This document shows, in pieces, positions 54,128-64,000 of a stretch of 64,000 nt of DNA. A program made the position numbers and the translations under genes. Location: assembly GCF_964204645.1 (NCBI RefSeq), contig NC_134034.1, positions 6,753,414 through 6,817,413 of the forward strand, written 5' to 3'. The notes under the pieces were generated by a model, which saw only the letters and a list, made by a program, of their open reading frames with translations, had not been told where the DNA came from and made no database searches. The stretch is from Tubulanus polymorphus (lineage: Eukaryota; Nemertea; Palaeonemertea; Tubulaniformes; Tubulanidae). The stretch's first letter is position 1, and the number at the start of each line of letters is the position of its first letter.

Positions 54128-55528
54128 AAACTAGGGGTCCAGGGACACCATGCCCATTTGGGAAGTGGTTCCAAATGCTCAACAACTACAATTTCGATAT
54201 TCAATGCCCCCTGGTGACCATATACAAAAACCAATGACCTTGAAACTCACCACAATCATAGAACATGTCAGCAGCTACGATTTTGTAATGGATTGTGATA
54301 ACGAAATAGGCCTATGCCTCGTTACCAATTCAATATGGAAATACTAAGTTATTCTACTATTCAACGCCCCCTGGAGACCAAATTCAAAACCGAATGACCT
54401 TGAAACTCACCACAATCATAGAACATGTCACGAACTATAACTTTGTAATTGATCATGGTAACAAAATATGCCTAGGTACCAATATAATAAGGAAATACGC
54501 CCCCTGGTGACAATATACAAAAACCAATGACCTTGAAACTCACCACAATCATAGAACATGTCAGCAGCTACGATTTTGTAATTGATCGCGATAACAAAAT
54601 AAGCCTCATAACCAATTTAATATGGAAATACTAAGTTATTCTACTATTCAACGCCCCCTGGTGACCATATAGAATAACTAATGGCCTTAAAATTTGCCAC
54701 AATCATAGATGATGTCATGAGCTACAACTTTGCAATTGATTGTGGTTACAAAATATGCATTGATACGAATATAATATAGAAATACTAAGATATTGTATTA
54801 TTTAACGCTCCCTGGTGGCCATATACAAAAACCAATGACCTTGAAACTCACCACAATCATAGAACATGTTATGAGCCACAAGTTTCTAATTGATTGTGGT
54901 AACAAAATACGCTTAGGTATCAATATAATGTGGAAAAACTTTTTCCCACCTACGAATGAGTACTGATGACACCAAGATGGCCGCCAATTGCGTCATAATT
55001 GGCTGATCAAAAATACCTGTCTTAGGTATAAAACATCCCTTTTCAAAGAATACCCATCACAAATTGCAATGAGAAATGGCACACCAGTAGGGAGCTACAG
55101 GACTCAGAATTCGGGCCAAAATTGACATTTTTGGGCACTAAAAAAGGTCATAGGACGGCCATCTTGAGTCCGATCGACCCAATTTTTGTTATGCTGATGG
55201 GCCCTGGGAGGATTCACATAGGCCTATATCCGAAAGATCAAGGTAATTATCAAAGCATCTTCAAAATTTCCCTCAAAAAGCTCAAAAATGTGTAAAAAGT
55301 GTTGATTTTGGCAAAACAATGGCTGCCAGTCGGCCATCTTGATTCTGACAGGGCCAGTTTTTGGGCTGAAGATGTGTCTAGGGTAGATACATGTGTAAGC
55401 CAAATATCAAGACCTTACATTAAAGCGTCTTCAAAACTTCCCAAAATAACTGGATTCCGTCTACGGACGGACGACGGACGAAAAGTGAACGTAATTGCCT
55501 GCTGGGACTTAAGTCCCAAGTAGGCTAA
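54128..55528. repeat. Pearl-like repeat, full-length reference copy (1.4 kb)
   Basis: Left end ACTAGGGGTCCAGGGACACC, then CCCATTTGGGAAGTGGTTCC. Four to five core units follow (about 154 bp each, one truncated at 54500). Then come the AAAAACTTTTTCCCACCTAC block, the AAGATGGCCGCCAATTGCGT block and the GAGCTACAGGACTCAGAATT region. It ends with TGGACGGACGACGGACG-like bases and a small hairpin (GGGACTTAAGTCCC) before AAGTAGGCTAAA. No coding frame. The terminal hairpin followed by CTAA recalls Helitron-type ends, and the tandem core resembles bivalve pearl elements. Confidence 0.8.
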
Positions 55529-55805
55529 AAACTGTTCACTCGGACTGTCCGTGCAACTTCAAGCACTGCCAGAACACTAGAACGCACATCATTCAGTTTA
55601 CTCAGTCAACTACCACTTTTCACAATGTAAGAACCATCCCGTCCGCGTGTCCCCCTGTGGACGCCCGGACCGCGTATACTTGCATTGCGTTAGATCATGT
55701 AAATAAGTTAATTGGACGTTAATGCGAGGCTTAAATGCATCAGATTGTAGCTGCAAAGTAAATAGGCCTGCAAAACTGTTACTATTTTCAAATTAAGAAT
55801 GCCGT

Positions 55806-56219
55806 TTGAGTTATCGTGGACGCGTTTGGAGTGAGGAAGAGAGTCAGAGTCATAACTTTTTAGGACACACGGAATCCAGTCAGCTGAGGAGAGGCCAGAG
55901 TCACGGTACCGGCATTTTATCCAGCAGAGGGTTCCAGCTGAATTACTCGCCTCCAAGAGGAAGACGAGCGGACCCGGACATACCCATCAACGGTGAAGAG
56001 GCACGAGGAGATAGGGGACGCCCCGAGAGGATCCGGGCCATATGGAGGCCCAAGTTGGGTGGTGGCGGGACAAGCACAGCTGTGCAGGAGTTGCTTGTCC
56101 CACAGGGGTTTGGCGATGGGCTTGGATTTTATTTCCAGGTTGTTGATAATCTCGCGAGAATGGCGCTAAATATGAACTGCAAGTTAATTCAAAATATCAT
56201 GGAAATACCTTGTGTTTAA
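55806..56219 (+). CDS. Unidentified small ORF, possible first exon of a gene
   Basis: 137 codons starting MSYRGRVWSEEESQSHNF. The first ~95 residues are rich in Arg, Gly, Ser and Glu (SPPRGRRADPDIPINGEEAR, GDRGRPERIRAIWRP), which gives non-random, GC-richer codon use than the surroundings. No domain is recognised. The last ~40 residues derive from the left arm of a foldback element that starts near 56092, so if this is a real exon its natural end or splice donor has been overwritten or lies before 56092. Head-to-head position with CHPF (5' end at or beyond 53357) would allow a shared promoter. Confidence 0.35.
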   Translation: MSYRGRVWSEEESQSHNFLGHTESSQLRRGQSHGTGILSSRGFQLNYSPPRGRRADPDIPINGEEARGDRGRPERIRAIWRPKLGGGGTSTAVQELLVPQGFGDGLGFYFQVVDNLARMALNMNCKLIQNIMEIPCV

Positions 56220-57374
56220 ATGTTTATTTATCTGCTATAAAGTTCCGGTAAACAATTGGTCATTAAGGATCATTATCAGATGGTCGTGACGCTATCCTAT
56301 ATAAAACTACAAGGGACGAAACGCCTTCAAGTTGTGCCAGCCAGAAAGTTGGGACAGTCATGTGACTTAACGCTTCATATTGGACTGAACATGAACCTGA
56401 AGCATCTAAGATGAAAACTATACTAAGAAGAATATTTGAGAATAACTTACATTCAAATGCATTTTTTTGTCTATGAATTATGTTTGATAATAATCTATCC
56501 TTTATAAGTTATAAATTTCATATGAATTATAATCTGACAATGAATATCGGTCTGTGAATGTGTTAACTTTTCATGTTGAAGTTTAAACATGATGATGTCA
56601 TCACAGGGTTCATAGCCTGAAGACCAACCAAAATTCAAGGCCGTTTGAGAAGCACATTCAAGGCTTTTACCCCAATGAAAAACATTTTTACGGTAATAAA
56701 ATGCCTCATCCATTCACAAACAATCAAAACAGCTATAACAGGGTTCATTGTGCCACTGCTGGCCGAATTCACTATTATTCACTGACACAGCCAACTACGG
56801 CAACTTTAAGAAATTTGATGATTTTGAGCCAGTGACCTAGTGCCTACACTAATGACTTTTTAATTAGTTGAAGTACAGATTTTCTGCGTTAAATCTTGAA
56901 AATAAAATGGAAAAAAAGTGTGAAAACTGTAATTGGGCTGAACTAAAATGATGGGAGAAAACTTACTTTTTGCAAATAAGATGGAAATATCAAGAAAAAA
57001 AATCTTTTTTTCAAGGCTTTTCAAGGCCTTGAATTTCCTTTTGACAATTCAAGGATTTTAAGGCCCGCTACGAACCCTGGATGTCATGTGACTGTCCCAA
57101 CTTTCTGGCTGAAAATTTAAGTACAACGGAGGGCTGGCATTTCATCCCTCGTAGTTCTTATATAGTAAAGCGTCACAACTGTCTGATAATGATCCTTAAC
57201 GGCCAATTGTTTATCGGAACTTTATAGCGGATAAATAAGCAATATAAACACAAGGTATTTCCATGATATTTTGAATTTATTTGCAGTTCATATTTAGCGC
57301 CATTCTCGCAAGATTATCAACAACCCGGAAATACAATCCAAGCCCATCAACGAACCCCTGTGGCTTGTCCCCCG
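56092..57374. mobile_element. 1.28-kb foldback element with ~280-bp inverted arms
   Basis: The left arm 56092-56366 (GCTTGTCCCACAGGGG ... GTTGGGACAGTCATGTGAC) is inverted at 57083-57374 (GTCATGTGACTGTCCCAACT ... CCTGTGGCTTGTCCCCC). The arms share most bases, with small gaps. The ~715-bp loop is AT-rich with no gene; at 56940-57000 it shares words with the duplication at 31264-31675. Confidence 0.8.
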
Positions 57375-58149
57375 TGAAATCCAAATATAACGGAGAAGCT
57401 ATTTTGGTTAACCAATAGTCTGAATACCAGTCGTTGTTACGCTTCCCGACAACGTCTGACGCTAAAGTATCATATAGAGGTTAACTCCTGTTAATTGCAA
57501 TGCAACAACTGATTTTAGTGTCAAATCAAACCTTTGTACTAAAATAAATTAATTAGTTACCTTGTTGACTTTTAAAACGTGTTTTATAACAAAATTTTTG
57601 ATATCGCGAACTGGAGAATTTATTGATTTGATTTGAATTGATTGCCACAATCGGGATTTCCAATACGGACTAGATTAATAAAATGTGAAAATTCAATAGG
57701 CCTACGTCTCTCTAAAATTACTCAAAATGTTATTTTTTGTTGATAAAACGCATAAATTTTGGTCAATTTTAACCTTAAGAATTTGAAACAAGATTAGAAT
57801 AGGCCTAATATCTGCATTGGCATCAATGTCAGTCCACGTTGAAGTCTGAATCCGTAATTTACACTGCACCATGCACCAAGAAAAGCCGCCATATTTGTTA
57901 TGGTGCTTCACTTCAACTATTTTTTGAGGCGACTAGTCAAAAGTTTTGAGCTACTACGATCGTCAAAAGCTACTTAGGATAACAAATTTAGGCCTATGCA
58001 CAAACAATAGTTAACCTCCATCTGATTACAGAACAGACATAAGGGGTGAAATAGACGCTCAAAGCCTCGTCCCTCAAAATGAGGGACGAAAATTAACCTT
58101 ATATGAGCACTTTCGCCCTACACGTTGTTTGTAGAACGACGGCTAGGTA
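57375..58149. other. Unassigned stretch
   Basis: AT-rich, with a small inverted pair CCTCGTCCCTC / GAGGGACGA at 58063-58090. No gene or known repeat recognised. Confidence 0.4.
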
Positions 58150-58650
58150 CTAATGTCTATTTCAACCTGACTTGAGAGCATTCTGGGTGGCCTAGCTCGC
58201 TCATTTTTGGTAGTACATACCTGATAAAGGTCTTAGTAGGACCAGAAAGGACTGGCAGTTGACCTAAATCATCATTTTTTAATCCATTTGAAACTGTATT
58301 GAAAGTTATCCAAAGAGTCTTCACTGAAAGGGGTTAATTGAAGAGAAGTGACTCCATGATTTGAAAATTTAACAATGTGTTTCCATGCCTACATACCAAA
58401 CTTCAGTTGGTAGGCATGGGGACATATTGTTAAACTTTCAAATCATGGAGGCTCTTTTCTCTCATGAACCCCTTTCAATGAAGACATATTGGATATCCTT
58501 CAATACAGTTTCAAATGGGTTAAAAACGATGTTTAAGGTCGACTGCCTGTCCTTTCTGGTCCTACTAAGACCTTTATCAGGTATGTACTACTAAAAATGA
58601 GCCAGCTAGGCCACCCGGATGCTCTCAAGTCAGGTTGAAATAGACATTAG
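58150..58650. mobile_element. 501-bp foldback MITE, relative of 24212-24584
   Basis: Starts CTAATGTCTATTTCAACCTG and ends with its inverted copy. The arms include GTAGTACATACCTGATAAAG and GACCAGAAAGGACTGGCAG. The middle carries a further hairpin CCATGCCTACATACCAA / TTGGTAGGCATGG (58384-58420). Longer than the first copy by ~130 bp in the loop. Confidence 0.85.
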
Positions 58651-58846
58651 ACTAGTGAATCCCTAGACAGACCTCCCTGATTGATAATAAATATGCTGAA
58701 ATAAACATTTTTGGGAGGGGGTACGAAAGTGCAATAGCGCCAACTTTATTGAACTGTCAATCAATAATGTATTTGTATTACAATAAGGATCAATAAAGTT
58801 ATTTTGAATTTGAATGTAAAGCCTTCAATAAATGGATCCGTCAATT

Positions 58847-58887
58847 GATGATGATGATGATGATGATGCAGATGATGATGATTGATG
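58847..58887. repeat. (GAT)n microsatellite
   Basis: About twelve GAT/ATG units, with one CAG-type interruption. Confidence 0.9.
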
Positions 58888-61800
58888 ACAACTGTAAAAG
58901 AGGCGTCCGTCACTTAGATTTAATCTATTACATACTAATACTAGGAAGTCGAATTACGTCACGCTAAAATCCGGCAGCGAAGTGACTAAAATCCGGCAAC
59001 TTTTGGATCGGGAGATTTCAGAATGTATCTATTTCGTGAAATTTCGACCAAGATTGGGTCGTTGAATAGTTTAACAATGAACCGCGTCGATCGAACGAGT
59101 TCAAAATAGCTGAAATTCCCTTAGCAACGGGAGCGAATTCATGATAAACAAACCACGCGCCGGGGCCCGATTCAGCCATCATCGCAGGCTCGAATCCCGG
59201 AGAATTACGCTCTCGCGCGCGCATGCGACAGTCAACCCCAACTGCAGCGCTGAAATATGTAATCATTTATCAAATTTAATGACCCTAACACTGCGATGAG
59301 TCGCGTTGCCGTACGATTTGTTAAAATCAATTTTTGTACTCGACATTTCAATTTTACTGCTGATAATTTATTCGATTTTTTTTCTGGCAGAAAAAAATTA
59401 TGCGATTGATGCGTTTCAACGTGTCATTCATTTTTTCTCGTCTTCCTTTACTTTTCAAATGGAGCTCATTTCTAAATTAACACCAGGTCAAATTCTTCAA
59501 TATTGCAAACCGTCTCAGTTTCACCATAATGTCGCTTTTTACATTTCGGGTTTTACAAAGTGGTTTAAACCATTAAAAAATTCCAGATACAATCTAAATC
59601 GAAATAGTAATCTTTTTAGCAGTGGTAAACCGACCTGCCCCGGGTAGCCAAAGACCAGTTTATATTTAGTTAAGAAATGGGTCAAGTTTTTTTCATAGAA
59701 AATTGAATTTCATTTGATCTACAGATCAAATGAACAGGTTCGTCATAATTTTCCTAATCAAAATATAAGCCAAAATTTTCAATAACCAGAAATTAATCAA
59801 ACCTTAAAGTTGAAGTTTCATCTTCTTTCTCCCACCACTTATGGTAGGTATGTTCATGTCCGCGCGGGGCGCCACTATCGATTGTGACGACCATTATTGA
59901 TTAGGAAAAGTGTGATGCGCGTTTTTACTACGCGTTTTGACATCGCGTAGTAAAATCATTCATAAAACCTGTCTATCAATGCAAATGAGCTAAAATCTTT
60001 TGGAATCAACCAATAAGATCGATCTTTATCACTTGGGGGTTGGTTTAGTGTATAAATCCGCATTTTAGTCGAAGAAAATAGAAATCGAAAAATACCCTTT
60101 TTCAAGAGCAAAATTCGTCAGCTTAGGACCCGGAATAAGCGATGAATCATCAGGAATCAAAAGGTTTAGGATCTTAAAATTCAAATACTGAAGACCGCAT
60201 GATTTTATTTCGTGTCGGGGCTGAGTGATCGCTGCCGGAAAAGTCGATGTCTAAGTTTTGCGTTGAATCGAGCGATACAAAATGGCGGCCGGCACTTGTT
60301 ATTGAATGACGACGCGCCGCGCTGCTCGTGATGAGATCAATATTCAACAATTATTCATCGGTCTAGCGGTGAATTATTGTATTTATTTTCCTATTCATAA
60401 TTTTTCATCACTATATTTCTGAATATTAGGACAGATTTAGCGAAATGATCGGCAAAAAATTTTTTTTTTTGCGCGCGGATCGCCACTACGCTCCCGTCGG
60501 TAAAGCGGCTGTTGAAAGAGGGAGGCGTCTAATGGGATGAATTGAGGCTTGTGACGGGCAAAAATAGAGGAGCGTAATGGGACAATGAGGCTCCCGAGGG
60601 GATTTTCCAAAAGCAGCAAAATTGAAATATATATAAAATATTGTTGAAATTTAGCTCAAAACAAAACAAATGGATTATTATTTAGTTATTATTAGTAGTA
60701 TTATTACTATTGCTTGGTTTATGTTTCTAAACTGATTGATTTTATTATGATATCATGAATATATTTCAAATTTCAGCGTTTTGAGCTAGGCCAAGCCTAA
60801 TTTTCTGCTTTTCTTAACTAAAATTCATTTAGCAAATAATGTATAAAATTGGTATATTTAAATCAATTTGCAATAGGAGCCTATGGCTATAGACCTAACT
60901 GACAGGCCTTGATAATCATGTTTATTCATTTCAAAAATCATGTAGTGAAAAAAATAATTTCATTTGAAATCATATCAATATTTCACATTTTTTCTTGCTG
61001 TTACCATGGAAACCTAATAATAATAATCTATATAATAATAGATATTCCTAGATAAACTTAGGGCAAACATAAACTATTGATAACTAGTTATTCTATCCCC
61101 TTTCTACATCATAACTTTTGATCTAACATCGATATTTTCATTATTTTACCATTTTTCGGCTGGTTTCCATGGAAACCAAAGGCATTTGGAATCAGATAAA
61201 AATTTTGGGTCTGTCAACTGTCACCTGAAAGTGCTATGAGTGTATTGCTCTTGAAATTTCTAGTCTATCTCTTTTAGTTTAAGAGATATTGAAGTTTGTT
61301 TACAAGAAAAAATTGCCTTCTTAGATCACAGTTTTTGTGTATTGAAACATGAAGACACTTTTCGCTCAAATTTTCAAACTTCAATTTGCGATATCTCGAA
61401 AACTACTGAAGATAATTCAAAAATTTAAAAAGCATATTGTTATTTGAGCCCTCCCCATTCCAACAAGCTTTCTTTCAGTAAGATTGGAGCTATTTGAATT
61501 TTTTATGGATATAGCTACTTATGGCATTAGTTTTCATTTTTCCAAGCTTAACAATAAGAATTGATTTAATTTCTTCAATAATTTAATGCTCGGGCCCAAA
61601 TCTACAGAACAATTTCAATATCGAAATAAAATTGATTATCTTCAAGAGTTTCATTGACAAAAATTAATTATCTCGGTGTTCCTTTAGTCAGTGACACTAT
61701 TTTGAGTGTTTTTGTTACACTCCCCTCCTAGTCAGTAACCTGTCTGTGGTTTAGTTTCACGATCGGATATTTTCACAAACCACAGTCAGGAATGGGAAGG

Positions 61801-63446
61801 TCATTTTTGTATGAAATCTTCGTCAGCCAATTTGACTGACGAGTAATTTGCCTGGCATTTCATTGTCTCTTAAGATATCCGTCTAATTTTTGTTGTAATC
61901 GACGCACAACAGACTCTTAGTTTGTCTGATACCTATAACACCTCACCTGACGATCTAAATCCATGTGCAAATCGGCCGTAAAGTGAGAGTAAATTTCCGT
62001 AGAGTCAACAGCTGCCATTTTGAAAATTACTGGAGGTGCTGGCACCTGTGGAATGAGGCCAGGACAACAGCACAAACTAACGAAGCGAAACGACGAAATT
62101 GAAAAATATTAAGAAATCAACACTTATTCCCATTTTTCTTTTACCAGAATTTATTATTTAAATGTTTATTAAGGAAAACACGAAGATTTGAAATATAGGT
62201 TGGAAAACCATCAAAAATAAAAATTGTCGTTTCGTCTTGGAAGTTTTATATAAATCCTTGTAGGTCCCCATGTCTTATCATGCCACATGTGCAATACAGA
62301 GAAATGGCGGCCAATGGCGAAATTTGTGGAGAAATTAATTAATTTCTCAAAATAATGTTGATTAATCACTCGAAACATGCATAAAATTGGATTATTTCGA
62401 AAGGTACCTGTGTTAGTTTGTGAATTAAGCCATTAATTGTGGACTGAAGTGGATAGAAAGTATATTTTTGAAGTGTTACTTTTTTCAACCTTTTTTTGGC
62501 CCTTGTCATCCCTTACGTTGGTATAAGCCCATCCGATTATAAAAAGCTTACCACCAACGATTAGGTAACTAACTAACTCCACTCCATACGTGAACGAGGT
62601 TGTTTTCGAATCGTTATGATTTCTTATTAATCTTAGTATGAAAAATTAAATCAAGCTGCACTGACGAAGCGTCCGTCACTTAGATTTCATTTATTACATA
62701 TTATCCCTACTTCCATACCAACACTGGCAACAGGAACGGATGTCATGGATCGTCAGCTGTCTACGTAAAAACTGCTGGTTTTTGATGGTGGTGGTACGAG
62801 AAATGGATGGCTCCGAAAATATTCGATCATGGCATCAATATCGGTAGGCTCCACACAATAAGTAGACTGGTCGCCTGTCCAATTCTGCGCCACCTGCATT
62901 CGCAGTCAGAATAGGACAGGTCTAACCAGTCCGCCATCTTCCGCGGAATATACGGATCCAATCAGATTTCAGTATTTCATCACGTGAACAATGTAACATG
63001 GCCGCCTCCAGAGTTTCTCGATTTACGTTCCATGAACCGCTTTAAAGTCGAGTTTTACACCAATGTAGAAAGAAACTCGACCATTATGAGAATGCCGGTT
63101 TGCTAGCGTATCTATTTAACACCCGTATTGCTCGGGTGACTTTTACTACCAACGGGTGGCGCTGTGTGTAAATTTCACATAAATCAACGACTTTCGGCTA
63201 TTAGCGGTACTTAAGACCACTTGAAAACATCATAGTCAATTACGGTAGTAGTGAAAATAAAAAGTTACAGTTCGGTGTACAGCACCATAGCACCCATATA
63301 ATACCACATACATTTTATTCAGACTAAGGACTTAGTTAACACTGATCTTCGTTTCCATTAATTAATGATCTGTTGAATTAATTAGTAATTCAGTCTTTCG
63401 GTGGTTCGAGATAAAATGCCCGCAAAATAAGAACTAACGAACCAGG
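58888..63446. other. Long stretch without a recognised gene
   Basis: AT-rich DNA. GC-richer patches occur at 59060-59230 and 60225-60320. A short shared word (GCGTCCGTCACTTAGATTT) occurs at 58908 and 62670. Inverted repeats are at 59934-59960 (TTTTACTACGCG / CGCGTAGTAAAA) and 61742-61800 (TGTCTGTGGTTT / AAACCACAGTCA). Open frames at 59018-59266, 59306-59647 and 60437-60619 have no recognisable motif and are not called. Enhancers or non-coding exons cannot be excluded. Confidence 0.5.
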
Positions 63447-64000
63447 GCTGACCACAAATTGCCCAACAGCTAAATTTTCCGAAACGACACAATAATGTTT
63501 AGTATCAAATAACTCGTGGCGTGGACCTTGGTCTATCAACTGACCAATGCATGACCAGTACTGGCTATATAGTAAATTATCTGTTTTGCAAACAATTAAG
63601 TTATTTGGTGTCAAATAACTAGATATAATGTGGACATTAAACTAAAAATTGTTTAACTGACCAATGCTTGACCAGTACTGACCAGTTACCACTAACTAGA
63701 ACCCACCATATGTAATTTATATGTTTAGTAAAGCAATAAAATCGTGTTTGGGCGTCGAGCTACTAGATACGGTGCGGGCTATGATCTAACAACTATTTAA
63801 CTGACCAATATTTTACCAATACTGACCTTAAAGTAATTTGTTTATTCTAGAAGCAACACAGTCGTGTTTGGTGTCAAATAATTAGAAATGGTGTGGGTTT
63901 TCATCTAACAACTATTCAAGTGACCAAATCTTGACCAATACTGACCACATAGCTATATTTATCTGTTTCGGACACAACTTAGTCGTGTCTCGTATCAAAT
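63447..64000. repeat. Degenerate tandem repeat, unit about 115 bp, running out of the window
   Basis: The word TGACCA.TGC.TGACCAGTACTG recurs at about 63540, 63658, 63808 and 63923, with unit lengths near 115 bp (one is ~150). Between them GTTT.GTGTCAAATAACTAGA and TCTA(A/T)CAACT.T..A(C/G)TGACCA recur. At least four and a half units are present. Confidence 0.8.

Noticed and set aside
59018-59266. 82-codon minus-strand frame, and a CGAATCCCGG word like a tRNA B box at 59191
   Set aside because: No matching A box or cloverleaf around the word, and no protein motif.
59306-59647. 113-codon open frame with a hydrophobic N-terminus
   Set aside because: No recognisable motif, AT-driven composition (Phe/Ile/Asn/Lys), no splice or promoter context. 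Likely chance.

Overview
This is nuclear DNA from an animal, most likely a marine lophotrochozoan and quite possibly a mollusc. The signs are GT-AG introns, a chondroitin-synthase family gene, a dense mix of metazoan transposons (Ty3/gypsy, CR1-like LINE, DIRS, hAT, pogo/Tigger, tRNA-derived SINE, many MITEs) and a repeat with a tandem ~154-bp core that resembles the 'pearl' elements of bivalves. The species call is inference.

Only one host gene is well supported. It is a chondroitin polymerizing factor (CHPF / chondroitin sulfate synthase 2) orthologue on the minus strand. Six coding exons can be placed at 53299-52580, 42037-41894, 41732-41587, 29385-29267, 29111-28998 and 19961-18976. All junctions have GT/AG ends and matching phases, and together they predict about 742 residues, close to the vertebrate CHPF length. 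Three introns of 9-12 kb are filled almost entirely by mobile elements.

Layout. 1-6145: 3' part of a decayed Ty3/gypsy element on the plus strand (protease, RT, RNase H, integrase, chromodomain, envelope-like gene, putative short 3' LTR). 6146-7900: LINE scraps and dispersed repeats. 8030-18240: one CR1-like LINE on the minus strand whose ORF1 reads J-domain, PHD finger, coiled coil, SGNH esterase, and whose ORF2 reads endonuclease, RT. It is split by a 782-bp TIR element (10366-11147) and by a ~5.1-kb hAT block (12262-17397). In both cases removing the insert and one copy of the flanking direct repeat restores the LINE reading frame. 18900-53360: the CHPF gene. Intron 5 holds a Tigger remnant, DIRS copy A, a SINE and MITEs. 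Intron 3 holds MITEs, tandem repeats and DIRS copy B. Intron 1 holds the most complete DIRS copy C with tyrosine recombinase. 54128-55528: a full-length copy of the pearl-like repeat. 55806-57374: a small plus-strand ORF of unknown identity running into a 1.28-kb foldback element. 57375-63440: mostly unassigned AT-rich DNA with one foldback MITE and a (GAT)n run. 63447-64000: a ~115-bp tandem repeat leaving the window.

All mobile-element genes carry stops and frameshifts and look inactive. The points of most interest are the DnaJ-type domain at the head of a CR1-like ORF1, a chromodomain Ty3 element that also carries an envelope-like gene, arginine/serine-rich domains in the DIRS Gag-like proteins, and a TGA shared by two DIRS copies a few codons before the RT active site.
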